Origin: Histoplasma ohiense
Taxonomy: Eukaryota; Ascomycota; Eurotiomycetes; Onygenales; Ajellomycetaceae
DNA: 64,000 nucleotides
Direction: 5' to 3'
Assembly: GCA_017607445.1 (NCBI GenBank)
Contig: JAEVHH010000002.1
Span: forward strand, 6,912,001-6,976,000
Below, piece by piece: positions 1-10,251 of this stretch. A program made the position numbers and the translations under genes. Under the pieces are notes generated by a model. It ran no database searches. It was not told where the DNA came from and saw only the letters and a list, made by a program, of their open reading frames with translations. Each line of letters opens with the position of its first letter. Positions within the stretch are counted from its first letter, which is position 1.

Positions 1-3000
1 CTCGACCCCGTGACCTGGACCCCCGATTGGCCAGTATTCCTTGGCGCCACTCGCGATTGGATGCCCCGTGGCTGCAGGTTTGGGGCCTGATCTTGGGAGC
101 AAAGCTGCAGGCTTAGGCAGGTAAACAGTCAAATCACCAACTCAGACACTTCCCCATCATATTCTATTCTCTCAACCTCTGTTTTTCATCTTCTATATAA
201 AAAAATCTATTACTTTCAAATCATATTTTCAATACTATCAAATAACTTTTTATTTAAAAAGAATATATTAATCTATTGAATAAAATGAGCTAGTTATATC
301 TATCTATATAAATTTTATTATCAGATTCAGAGTTTTAATTGTGTAATTGTATTTTTCACTTTGAGTTGATTTTATATTACTGAATTTCTTTTAAAGGATT
401 TTATATATAAAATCCAATCATTGACTCGAATCTTCTCTTCTGATTAGAAACACAAATAGTTATCTTTTACTGTTGACATTTTGATTACATCTTAAAGTGG
501 GGAAGCGTCCAAGTAACTAGGTGATTGGTGATTTGTCCAAGAAACTTGGTGATAGATTACGTTACTCCGCTTCATCTTTTTCAGTGGACATTGAGACCCC
601 ATTCGAATATATGCTTTGGCGGATTTTCTTTTCGATACAGTTTGCCACTCACAGATTACAGTGGGAGAAATCAACGGTTGCCAATTCTCCTTTCTATAAA
701 TAAATAATTCCTGCCTTGGGCTCTTAGAATCGGATACGCCCTAGGAACACTGCGGCTAATCTGCACAGAGAAGACAGGATTCAAACTATTAGAAACAGAT
801 CAATTTGAAATCTGTAGCACAGAGCCTCCACCATTATATTGGAATAAACCATGGCTAGGCCTAGGCTTTCACATTTTCAAGATGATGTTCCCAGAAAACC
901 TTATGTCAAGGTCTTTAGAATCATAATATCTTCTGGTTATTTATGATTAAGGCTGTACCAGTTTAAACCATCTCCACCTCGCTCGAAACGGGATACTTTT
1001 CACATCGAGGGCTTTATCATTTCTGTCATAACAATTCACACTTTCCAGCCACCTCCAACCTAGGGCTGCCCAAGGCGACAGACAACAAGACAAGATATCG
1101 AAAGTTGGGCATAACAGCCCACGGACCTACGTGTGCCAGCAAGTTCCAGCTCAGCAGTTACTCATGAACAATCAATTCTCCTTCCAATTGGCAATGAGCC
1201 AACGTGGGTAGGGCTCAACTGAAAAAAACTGCGTACCCACGGATGCCATTTGCATAAATCTCTCAGACAAGCATACCGCCCAAGTGTCCAGTGTCCATCC
1301 CAAGGAATTCATGGAGTCACGAAACGACACGGACGCCATATTCCGCGATAGCCGTTTCTGAAACAGACGTCCATCGTTTTCAAATCCATCCCCCCATTAC
1401 TTCGCATACATAGCTCTCTAAATAACCCTCATCCAAACATCAGGAAATAGATCATGACTGCTGAAAGCATACCTTACGAATTACGTTCAACCCATCGCTC
1501 GATTGGAAACGGACACTACAAGAGCACAACATAAGAAACAGCGACCCTGGAGATTCTCTCATACCATGGGCCCACACAACGCCATGCTCGATAACTCAGT
1601 AAAACAGTCTGCATGTTGGGTTTTCCATGGCCGGCGAAGATTTCCTGACTTGGCCTCGTACAGCTTTGCTTAGTGCGACCAGGCTCCTGTCCGCCTCACC
1701 AGTACAAGAAACGATTTAATCAACGTGGCAAATGATATTTGTTGTCTTGTATGCCACTCTTCGTGCGGAAAGTTTGAATACTAGTATCACTGGGTTATGA
1801 TCATCATTGTCCTTCATTGTGCGTATCCTCTAGCTGCCACACTCTGGAAGGTATTGGCCAAGCAAACAATGAGGCTGGACGGATTAATATTTATCCTGTC
1901 TATTCTGTGGACTATGCCAATGGCCTGCAGTTATTGTCATTTCGTCAAACATTAACGAGAGAACTCCCACTCCTGGTATTGGAGGCTACAATGCAGGAAA
2001 ATTTTTAGTATTAAAAATAACTTATCCACTGTTCACTATCTCATCTCTCCCTACCCCGCCTTTTCTTTCATTAAGTTCATCACTCAATGACAAAATGATT
2101 TTTCCTTATCAAGACAGTGAGCTAATTGAAACTTGCCCCACCATTGGTGTGATAACAACGCTGTTACATCCGCTTTCTCCGTTCTGACAGAATTTTCGGT
2201 GAATTATCTTTCCCTGGTGATAATTCACTGCCTGAGGCATGATTGGAGACCATGATTCCCCCATATCAAAAATTGTAATGCATCCCCAGAAATCCCGTCA
2301 CGGAAAGCCCGCTTTAGCGTGAGGTGGGCGCAAGAAATTGCGTTACGCCAAATCGCAGGTTAACAGAAGCAATGAATATCCAAAATGCAGCATAATTCCA
2401 TACCTCTGTGGTCCGATCACCCATCGTTACATATCGCGAATTCGTTGTCAGGTCTCATTCACCTCCCTTCTCTCCAACCTATCATAACAAATCGATGGCA
2501 TCGATAATGGGGAAAAGGGGGAATAGCATGCAAGTTGGACAAAACCTTCCCTACCCCTCAAGTTCCTCTCCCCGGCAGCCGAACACATTCGATCTGACGT
2601 GCATGGGCTCTTACTTTGTATTCGCAAGAGCTATCGGGATGTTCCCTACAATCATTGTTGCACTTCCCCCTTATGGCGTACTCCCGTTTCCCCGACCCTG
2701 GCTGTTACGGAATTCCATTGTAGGGTCCCCCTATTAGCTGACTCGACCACCGAAGCCTGCTGAAAATGCCTGCAGTGTGTAAGAACGCTTCCGGATAGAA
2801 CTTTTGCCATTTCTTTTTTTCATTTCATTTTTTTTTTTTTTCCATCTAAGGGTTGGGGGGACAAAATATTCAGTAAATGGTTGATAGCAGAAGTTCTTAG
2901 TATTTAGTCCAGGTTTTATAACAGGTACAAGATTTTTGGGCTTAAACCTCTCACTCCAATATGTTGATAACTGCGCTTACTCATCGCCTCCTGGGGTTAG

Positions 3001-3951
3001 ATCGTAGTCTGGTATGGATTCAAGACTGAGAAGTGGTTGGTATACAATTCTAGGGAGTATTGTTCAAACTGCCTATTATGAATGTCACTTATTATCAATT
3101 TTATATCATCGCGGCCTGAGAGTTTCGTATCATAAAATTATGGCTTTAATCGAAACAAGAAAAAAGTATGTCCTACGCAGCAGCTGGCATAGTTACTGCT
3201 AACTGATAGGATCGAGTTGCGCGAGGGTACTCTATATCAACTTGATAGCGAGAGAATTGAAATGAAACTCAATTCATTCGTCGCGATTAACTAGTTATAG
3301 ATTGTAGACGAAGATAAATCGGCTAGATTTGACATTGATGCTTATAAATGCTTCTAAAGCCGAATACGTTACCCAGTTTTTTTGTCTTTGTTACGAAAAT
3401 GGGTCGAGAAACGTAGCTGGTCTAGCATCAAGCACAAGCACACACGAGCTAAGGGAAAAATGTATGTACTCCTTTCTACTTTGTTGCATTTGGAAAAGAG
3501 AACAACATTAATCCTTTAGCCAGGGACTGCTTTATCCATTCTTTCATTTTTTTATGCTGAGTTCTGTGCGATATACCGCGTATTAAACCATTGTTGATAG
3601 TGTCAGAGACTTCAAAAACCCGAGAGCTTTAAACGCACCGACATGCAAAAGGGCGGATATGTAACGGCGAGAAACAAGGGGTGAATACTGCCTAGAATCC
3701 CTCGAACGAAGGGAAAACAAAATGTTCAAAATATGATGTGCCAAACCTAACGTTAGTTAGGAAGTCTATCGCATGTGGGAATCAGATTGTTCAATATACA
3801 TGGGTCGCAATTTCATTGACGCATATCAAGAGCATCAAACGAAGTAATAAAGGGTTGCTCGTGTATACCCTATTATTTTAATCCATGGATTTTCACCCGT
3901 CATATATATATATATATATATATATATGCAGAACTACATCGGGTTATCAGC
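1..3951. other. AT-rich region without recognisable genes
   Basis: Nearly 4 kb in which all open frames are short (at most 109 codons), and none resembles a known protein or shows fungal splice logic. The first 120 bases are GC-richer; bases 170-500 are strongly AT-rich. A short imperfect repeat (tccaagtaactaggtga, then tccaagaaacttggtga) lies near 508-553. The longest frame, 2408-2737 on +, has no supporting motif and is left out. The region ends at an AT dinucleotide run just downstream of the transporter pseudogene. A diverged gene or small RNA cannot be excluded. Confidence 0.6.
3902..3928. repeat. (AT)n microsatellite
   Basis: An uninterrupted alternating AT/TA tract of about 26 bases lies 25-50 bases beyond the 3' end of the transporter pseudogene. 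It is a simple-sequence repeat with no sign of function and is probably length-polymorphic. Confidence 0.9.
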
Positions 3952-5460
3952 TCACTTTCTCTTCAATCGAAATGCCCACTGCGGGCCGAACCGCCTCATC
4001 GCCCATATCACTGAGCTAGCAGCGAATGTAGCGGAGGCTAGGATCGTAAAAAGCCAGCCGTTACCGATGGCGTGAATGATAGGAGAAGCTACGACGCCCC
4101 CGGCACATGAAAATATATTAGCACCACACCAGGATCAGCGCTTGGGCATGAATTCAGTCAACGTCGTCGTTGCCATGCTGAATATAATCATGGAGCCGAT
4201 GCCGAAGAAGAAATTGGCTATTCTGTGAACGAGGAAGATTAGTTTCGTATAATTTCTGCTTGTGAGGAAGGGAAGGGAAGAAAGTAGATGCTCCATATGC
4301 ATATGCCATCCTGGAGCCAAAAAAAGGCGCAGAGGGCGCAAGGGGAGGAAAAGGATCCCGGTGAACAACGTACTGGTACAGCCCAAACTAAATGGGTTTC
4401 CGTCGTCTATCCGTACCAGATCATGGCTGCTGGATAAATGAACGCCCCAAGCCCAGCATTTTCTCCCATTCTGTCTTCGGGAAGATATATGTACATTCCT
4501 CTCTCGTCCACTCTATTTGCTTTCTTCGCTTCGCGCTGCATTATGGAGTCCATCCGCATGCCATGGAGGACACTGGAGACTATATAACCCACCGAATGAG
4601 GGGTATATAGCAATCCGACGATAAGTACAGAGAAAAGTTGTACGGCGGCTGGCAGAAAGTGGCCTGGAAACTTATGTTAAGCACATATAATGACGTTATG
4701 GTGATGCTGCTATAGAGTACTGTCAAAAACACGGCGGGGAAGCGTAGGTAAAGCAAGATGCTAAATGGATCAATGAGAATCACCTTCAAAATTTTCAACC
4801 ATTTGGCCGTTCTCTGCGCAACCTGGCGAGAAGACACCCAGCTGAGTGTGCGGCTCAATTCAACATTTGGTTCTACCTCCGCGACTGGCTTTTTTCGCGA
4901 AGGCAACGTCTCTGGAATCCCAAAGCGGAGAATTAATAGTGACACTCCTCCGTAAATAGTCAAAAACCATTGAATGCTCCTCCAGCCCCATGCATACGCA
5001 ATTGCACCTCCAATTATTGGAGCTAGCAAGGGGCCACACAACGGCCCTAGGAAGAATGTGCCCATTCCTTTGCCTCTTTCTCATGGATCCTAGATGTCTG
5101 CAATTGTTCTAGCCCTAATCGCCTGGACCGGAGCTGCTGCTCCTCCGCTTAACAGCCGCAGCACAATAAGCATTTCTATAGAAGTTGCGATGGCGGAAAG
5201 GATATTGAAAACGTTAAAAAGAGTGAACGATATGAGATATATCGAACGGCGACAGAAGGTTTCGCTGAACGCGGACCACCCTAGCGGGAATGCTCCCATA
5301 CTCAACATGTATAGCGCGAGAGGAAAGTACATGAGTCGGGTCTGATTGATCGTGACATTCCGTCCATCCTCATATCACAATGATGGGATGAAATATGACG
5401 ATGGTTGGAGGTTCAGATCGTTGCTAATGTTCAACTCTGTGAAGGAGTAAGCTCGGCTAA
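3952..5460 (-). pseudogene. Decayed DHA1/QDR-type MFS drug:H+ antiporter
   Basis: Reading 5460 to 3952 on -, conserved segments of a 12-TM major facilitator of the fungal quinidine/polyamine resistance (QDR/TPO) type appear in order: NVTINQTRL, ALYMLSMGAFPL, RLLSGGAAAPVQAIRA, FFLGPLCGPLLAPIIGGA, IPETLPS, IANFFFGIGSM, TEFMPKR and a last TM stretch. An intact relative would export drugs or polyamines at the plasma membrane. The frame is broken: TAG at 5090-5092 and TGA at 5081-5083 sit where the family usually has Trp and Arg (TIADIW-P-ERG); the frame shifts near 4600; TAG lies at 4407-4409 after IWYG; TGA lies at 4135-4137 after MPKR, followed by missing residues before NIFSC. Part of 4230-4380 may be an intron. 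Two or three stops fit single C/G-to-T/A transitions. No usable start was found, so the 5' border is approximate. Confidence 0.85.
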
Positions 5461-6071
5461 GCGTTGAAGGGCATCCCTCCAAGATATGATGATGATTCTG
5501 ACAATTGATAGAACTTTCAGTGATATTCTGTACAGAAATCGCTCACTGAAAGCAATCATCATTATAATTTGTTAAGAGGAGGCGGGCTCATCCGCATGAA
5601 GCTGATGATAGCAACTACTTGCTCACAATTTCTCCCAAGGGAAATGAAGCTGACAGCAGCAATACTGCTTATCAGGTAGTTCCGCTGAAAGACCTCGATC
5701 TTAGCTATTGCAGATGCCACAAAGAAAGCCATCTGAGACCAGTTGAGATAGTTGGGAAAGAGGGGAGAGAAAAGAAGCAAGAATAGATATTCTCTCAATA
5801 TTAACACATTCACATTTTGGTTCATCAGATCCCGTCTTGCCAATTTCCCGATTAGAAGTTAGAGAAGCTTAGATAGAGTTTGGGGATGCCCCCAAACTCT
5901 CCAAGCTATACTCAGAGGAGCTAGCTACCAGCTTTCATCATAGAATAGCTTATTAGTCCGGTTGGAGCCGAGCCATACCAAAGAATGATCCGTTTTCTTT
6001 GACCCGAAAACATCTACTGTTCCCGCTCACCACTACCGCTTTTTACTACGAGCTCCGGAACCGATAGCAGA
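5461..6071. other. Intergenic region upstream of the methyltransferase
   Basis: Sequence between the upstream end of the transporter pseudogene and the methyltransferase start. A 93-codon frame at 5562-5843 on - has hydrophobic stretches but no recognisable family and no continuity with the transporter, so it is not called. The last 150 bases presumably carry the methyltransferase promoter; no clear TATA box is visible. Confidence 0.5.
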
Positions 6072-7084
6072 ATGTGCACCATGTCGAAACCATCAGTTTA
6101 CCAACCCAAATTAAGCGAGCATTTCTCCAAATTCCCACTGGAAAAGCAGGTTGAAGGGTGGGATGAGCTGTGGAAGAATGAGACCACTCCATGGGATCGT
6201 GGGGAACATAACCCCGCACTAGAAGACACCCTTGTCCAGCGCGGCGGATTCCTGGGAACAGCGCTTCAAGATGACAATGACACAACAAACAGGACTGGCA
6301 ACAAGAGGAAAAAGGCGCTTGTTCCCGGGTGTGGGCGGGGATTCGATGTTTTTCTGCTAGCAGAGTTTGGATACGATGCGTATGGGTTGGAATACAGCGA
6401 TACCGCGGTGGAGATTTGTTGTCAGAATGCTGCTAGGGTTGCGGATAATATTCCGGTTCGGGATGATCGCATAGGGAAGGGGAAAGTTACCTTTGTCCAA
6501 GGGGACTTTTTCAAGAATGACTGGTTGAAGACGATTGGGGTTGGAGAGGGAGGGTTTGATCTTATATATGATTATACGGTAAGGTTGTCTTTGTGCGATG
6601 ATCTGCTGGCGCGATTTTTTAGGAGGTCATGTTTACTACAAGTACATGCTAGGACACCGGAAGTTAGGATTTGATACAAAACCCTGTCTAACATATCGGA
6701 AATGATATTGTCCCCATTGTACTTTAGTTCTTCTGCGCATTGAACCCGCTTCTTCGCCCACAATGGGCCGCCCGAATGACCCAATTACTAGCACCATCAC
6801 CGCGTGGAAACCTCATCTGTCTAGAGTTTCCTACCGCGAAGGACCCAACCACAGGTGGTCCTCCATTTGCATCTCCTCCCACAGCTTACATGGAACATCT
6901 CAGCCATCCAGGGGAGGAGATCCCATATGAGAACGGCCATATTATAGTGGATCCGCTGAAAGAAGTGAGCCCTAATGGACTGGAGCGCGTCGCCCATTGG
7001 CAACCAGAGAGGACACATGAAGTTGGTAAAGATGATAACGGGAATGTCCAGGACTGGGTAGCAATTTGGCGTCACCGCAGTTGA
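6072..7084 (+). CDS. TPMT-family thiol/thiopurine S-methyltransferase
   Basis: A SAM-dependent methyltransferase of the thiopurine S-methyltransferase superfamily, which in fungi methylates thiols or other small nucleophiles; the substrate here is unknown. Two exons, 6072-6578 and 6728-7084, joined across an intron (gtaagg...ttag) give 287 aa, or 284 aa from a second ATG at 6081. The N-terminal WDELWKNETTPWDRGEHNPAL is the family signature. The SAM-binding glycine motif is ALVPGCGRGFDVFLLAEFGY (about residues 90-110), followed by the acidic GLEYS. FDLIYDYT joins FFCALNP across the splice, and the end is DWVAIWRHR. No membrane or secretion signal, so it is probably cytosolic. It is convergent with the OTU gene: the stop codons are about 105 bases apart. 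Confidence 0.9.
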
Positions 7085-7189
7085 TTCTGAAAAGGGACGG
7101 GTGGAGGTTGAGAAAATATCGTCGTTCATTTAAAAACGATATTCGAAACAATTCCCTTGTATATAATTTCAAATTAGACATATTGCTTC

Positions 7190-8125
7190 TCAAGAAGCTT
7201 TTGTTAAGGCGTTGTAATGTTCTCCCAACCCGTAAGTATGTCTATAGTAGGCGAGCCATATCGTCTTGACGTCCTCCTCGTTGCTATTTTGGGGTTCGAA
7301 TTTCTCAATTCGTCCATCTCCTTGGACAACATTGACATGAACATTGTATGCTCGAGCAATGGCCTGTAGTTCCAGATGCCCTCCCCATTCTGCAGTGGCT
7401 CTTATTTTGCGGACGTACTCAGGTAAAGGTTCTTCGACAAAAGGTGCAAAATCGTCTGCGTGGTTCGTGATATAACTAGCTGTCACATCCCGAACAATAT
7501 GATATCCAGCTGCGCCACCCGACTTGGGATCTGTAAACCCAGTAGTTGGAGGCGTCGCGCTTAAGGGAATACCATTGTTCACAAGTTGAGTAGCAACAGC
7601 TGCGTAGAGGCAATGTCCGTCGGGACGGATTTCCTCCTCTTTTAGCCCAAGACGAGAAAAAGTTGCATCCATGTTCTTCTTCTCATTGCCCCGATGATCA
7701 GTCTGATGGGCCGCCTCCTCTGCAGCTCTCGCAGCTTCGGCCTCTTGTTCAGCTGCGCGACGAGCCAGACGTGCTTTTTGACGATTTGGTTTCTTCTTAG
7801 GTGTCTCCTTTGGTACATCAGATGATGTGATCTGAGCATCAGAGGTTGAGTGAACCAAGCTTATGTCATCGTCTGCTGTTGGTTGTATTGAGTGCCCCGC
7901 ACCATTTTCCAGGTCGAGGTTGTCACGGTCATCGGTTGGTGGCTCCGCTTCACCAAGGAGGGCAGATATCTCAGCACGTTGCTTGTCAAACAATTCACGT
8001 TGGAGACGCTCGCACTCGTCATTAATGCCCTTGCGTGTCTTCTTCGTAGCAGACTTCTTCTTTTGAGTAATGCGTCCCTGCAAATCCTTCAATTCTTTCC
8101 GATGTCTAGCTTGCAATTCCTCCAT
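7190..8125 (-). CDS. OTU-domain deubiquitinase (OTUD6/Otu2-like)
   Basis: A cysteine protease of the ovarian-tumour family, expected to remove ubiquitin from conjugates in the cytosol; Otu2/OTUD6 members are linked to ribosomes and translation. The single-exon frame of 311 aa opens with the coiled coil typical of this subfamily (MEELQARHRKELKDLQGRI...KKKSATKKTRKG), then an acidic/charged linker and an Ala/Glu-rich helix, then the OTU domain. IRPDGHCLYAAVA carries the catalytic Asp-Cys pair, and GEHYNAL near the C-terminus carries the catalytic His. The frame is open to another ATG at 8281, which would add 52 residues; the 8125 start is preferred because relatives begin at the coiled coil and the added segment looks atypical. 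Length agrees with the roughly 300-aa family. Confidence 0.9.
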   Translation of the reverse strand: MEELQARHRKELKDLQGRITQKKKSATKKTRKGINDECERLQRELFDKQRAEISALLGEAEPPTDDRDNLDLENGAGHSIQPTADDDISLVHSTSDAQITSSDVPKETPKKKPNRQKARLARRAAEQEAEAARAAEEAAHQTDHRGNEKKNMDATFSRLGLKEEEIRPDGHCLYAAVATQLVNNGIPLSATPPTTGFTDPKSGGAAGYHIVRDVTASYITNHADDFAPFVEEPLPEYVRKIRATAEWGGHLELQAIARAYNVHVNVVQGDGRIEKFEPQNSNEEDVKTIWLAYYRHTYGLGEHYNALTKAS

Positions 8126-8475
8126 CTCGAATAACGGAGCCTCGAGCAGGTGGGGATGCAGCTTGGGAGGTATAGAATTATCTGCGATGACTCCAGGCAC
8201 TGTCAATAGGATAGTTCCTGGTATAACGAGGCCAATTTGGTTCCTGAGTTCCAAGGCATTAGCCCATTGTGAAAATCTCATCGGATTAAGTATTTCACCG
8301 AGTCCGACAGCCTCGGCTTTTCTCCATGGCTTCCTAGGAAGTCGGCAAACCGTTCTGTCAAGGATGAGCTTCGGCTATGCTGTTCACTCTGGTTATGCCG
8401 TTCACTCTCACTTTCTTCCTAGTAACACAGAAGGGGATTCTGTACTATTGACATACTCTGACAGGGCCCCCAACA

Positions 8476-9647
8476 ATGGATTCCTCAAATCTCTTCGATG
8501 TCAAGGTAAGCCTGAATTTGCACCTCAGCTCGGATCGTAGCGGCAATCTGAGCTCCATGCTAACAGCATGTATTTATAGGGCAAAATTGTCCTCATTACT
8601 GGTGGTGCGAAAGGTGTTGGCCGTATGATATCCGAGGGGTTCGTCACCAACGGTGCTACTGTTTATATCACCGGTCGTGATGCTCCTGCGTGCGACAAAG
8701 CGGTCAAGGAGCTGAATGCTTTAGCAAAGGGAAAAGCTGTTAGCTTACCGGCGAATCTATACAATGAGGAGGAGTGCAAAAAGCTGTTTGACGAGTTTTC
8801 GAAGAGAGAAAACAGTATGTCGTCCTTACAATTCGTCAAATATTAATCTGATATTGCATATCTGTCCTTTCAAGCCTTATCGCAGAAAGGTATGTCATGT
8901 TGCTTCTTTGGTAACTAAGTTATGGGTTCATAGAATTGCACTGCTTGGTTAACAATGCGGGTTCCAATTGGGGCGCGGTAAGAATACACTTTTACTCTCC
9001 CGTTCCAGTTGCATCTGCCATGCCGCAGCTTCCGAATATGTTTATCGAAGCTGCGAGTACAAATTGCCAAAATTCAGTGCTTATCGGAAGTTGTGTAGCC
9101 CTACGACAAATACCCGTCCTCTGCGTGGACAAGGGTGTTAACCCTGAATTTGCAGCGTGTTTTCGAAGTCACGCAATTATTCACTCCACTCCTCGAAAAA
9201 GCAGCGAGTGACGGCGACCCTGCAAGAATCATAAACATTGGCAGCATAGATGGACTAAGGGTCCCTGCTCTTGAAACATTCGCATATAGCGCTAGCAAGG
9301 CCGGCCTACACCATCTCAGCCGTGTCCTAGCAAACCACCTTGGAAGACGGAATATAACGTGAGGCCCTTGCGATCAACCCAGGACTCACATGGAGCTGTT
9401 TCCTGATTTGCTAACTTCTACGTATAGGTCTAACACGCTGGCCTGCGGGCCGTTCGAAAGTAAGATGATGGCTGCGACACTAAAGAAATACAAGGATGTG
9501 ATCGAATCTGGCGTTCCATTGGGCCGCATTGGAACTCCAGAGGATGTTGCCGGAGCATGTCTTTTCCTCAGCAGCAGAGCTGGATCATATGTTAATGGTG
9601 CCACGATTACGCTTGATGGAGGCAGTATCATCAATGCAAAGATGTAG
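8476..9647 (+). CDS. Short-chain dehydrogenase/reductase
   Basis: NAD(P)-dependent oxidoreductase of the classical SDR family, 262 aa from five exons: 8476-8505, 8580-8814, 8934-8977, 9099-9358, 9428-9647. All introns are GT-AG and keep frame. The Rossmann nucleotide motif is TGGAKGVG (about residues 18-25), then the adenine-ring NNAGS, the catalytic Ser in IINIGSIDG, and the YSASK active-site Tyr/Lys. GRIGTPEDVAG and the C-terminal NGATITLDGG are typical. It resembles fungal proteins annotated as 3-oxoacyl-ACP (RhlG-like) reductases, but substrate cannot be inferred from sequence. The promoter must lie in the 350 bases shared with the divergent OTU gene (OTU start 8125, SDR start 8476), suggesting a bidirectional promoter. 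Confidence 0.92.
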
Positions 9648-10251
9648 CTGAATCGAATTCATGAAACGATAGAGACTCTCTAAGTTATTTACTTGGGTTA
9701 CCGCTTTGAAATTTTCAATGGAAGAAATGTAAATTAATTGCGACCTAAATATTTGCGCTTATTTCCAGCTCTATTTTTTTTCTTTCTCCTAAATGGTGTA
9801 TTCTACTTAATACTAGTATTTACATAATATTGCTATGGCGGAGCCGATCTCCACCAAGATGGCAACTGCCAGCAAGGCCTGCTGCTATGTCATCGAATTC
9901 CACATGTACGGTTGATATGTGGCATATGTGAAATTCCTTGTTGATCCATGTTCAGTACACGAAAGGTGGTTGGATTTGGTGGACCTTGTGAGCTTAATTA
10001 CATCACCACTCCCTTCTCATATAGGGTTTGTTGGCCACAAAGAAGCTTCCCCATATTTATGATCTCATTAACTTCCCTGGGAATTTTGGAATACCATCTC
10101 CAAATTCCACAGCTACTGTCCCGTTGTCTAGGTCATTCATTGTGAAGATTCTTCTGAAACACTCGCATCCCTCCAAAAAAGGAACACATAGCACCAGCGG
10201 ACGCAGTTGGTGGCGTCTTTTTGCTGCGTTTTCCATGCCGAACATCGTATC
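9648..10251. other. Intergenic region, SDR 3' end to trehalase promoter
   Basis: About 600 bases with short overlapping frames on both strands and no recognisable coding content. The first 200 bases are AT-rich (SDR 3' UTR); the remainder must hold the trehalase promoter and 5' leader. No clear TATA box was seen. Confidence 0.5.

Noticed and set aside
2408..2737. 109-codon + frame in the first non-coding region
   Set aside because: No recognisable domain and no splice partners; composition like surrounding DNA.
5562..5843. 93-codon - frame between transporter pseudogene and methyltransferase
   Set aside because: Hydrophobic but not in continuity with the MFS segments and matching no family known to me.
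7190..8281. Longer start for the OTU protein at 8281
   Set aside because: Adds 52 residues unlike the family, which begins at the coiled coil; the start at 8125 fits better, though the longer form remains possible.
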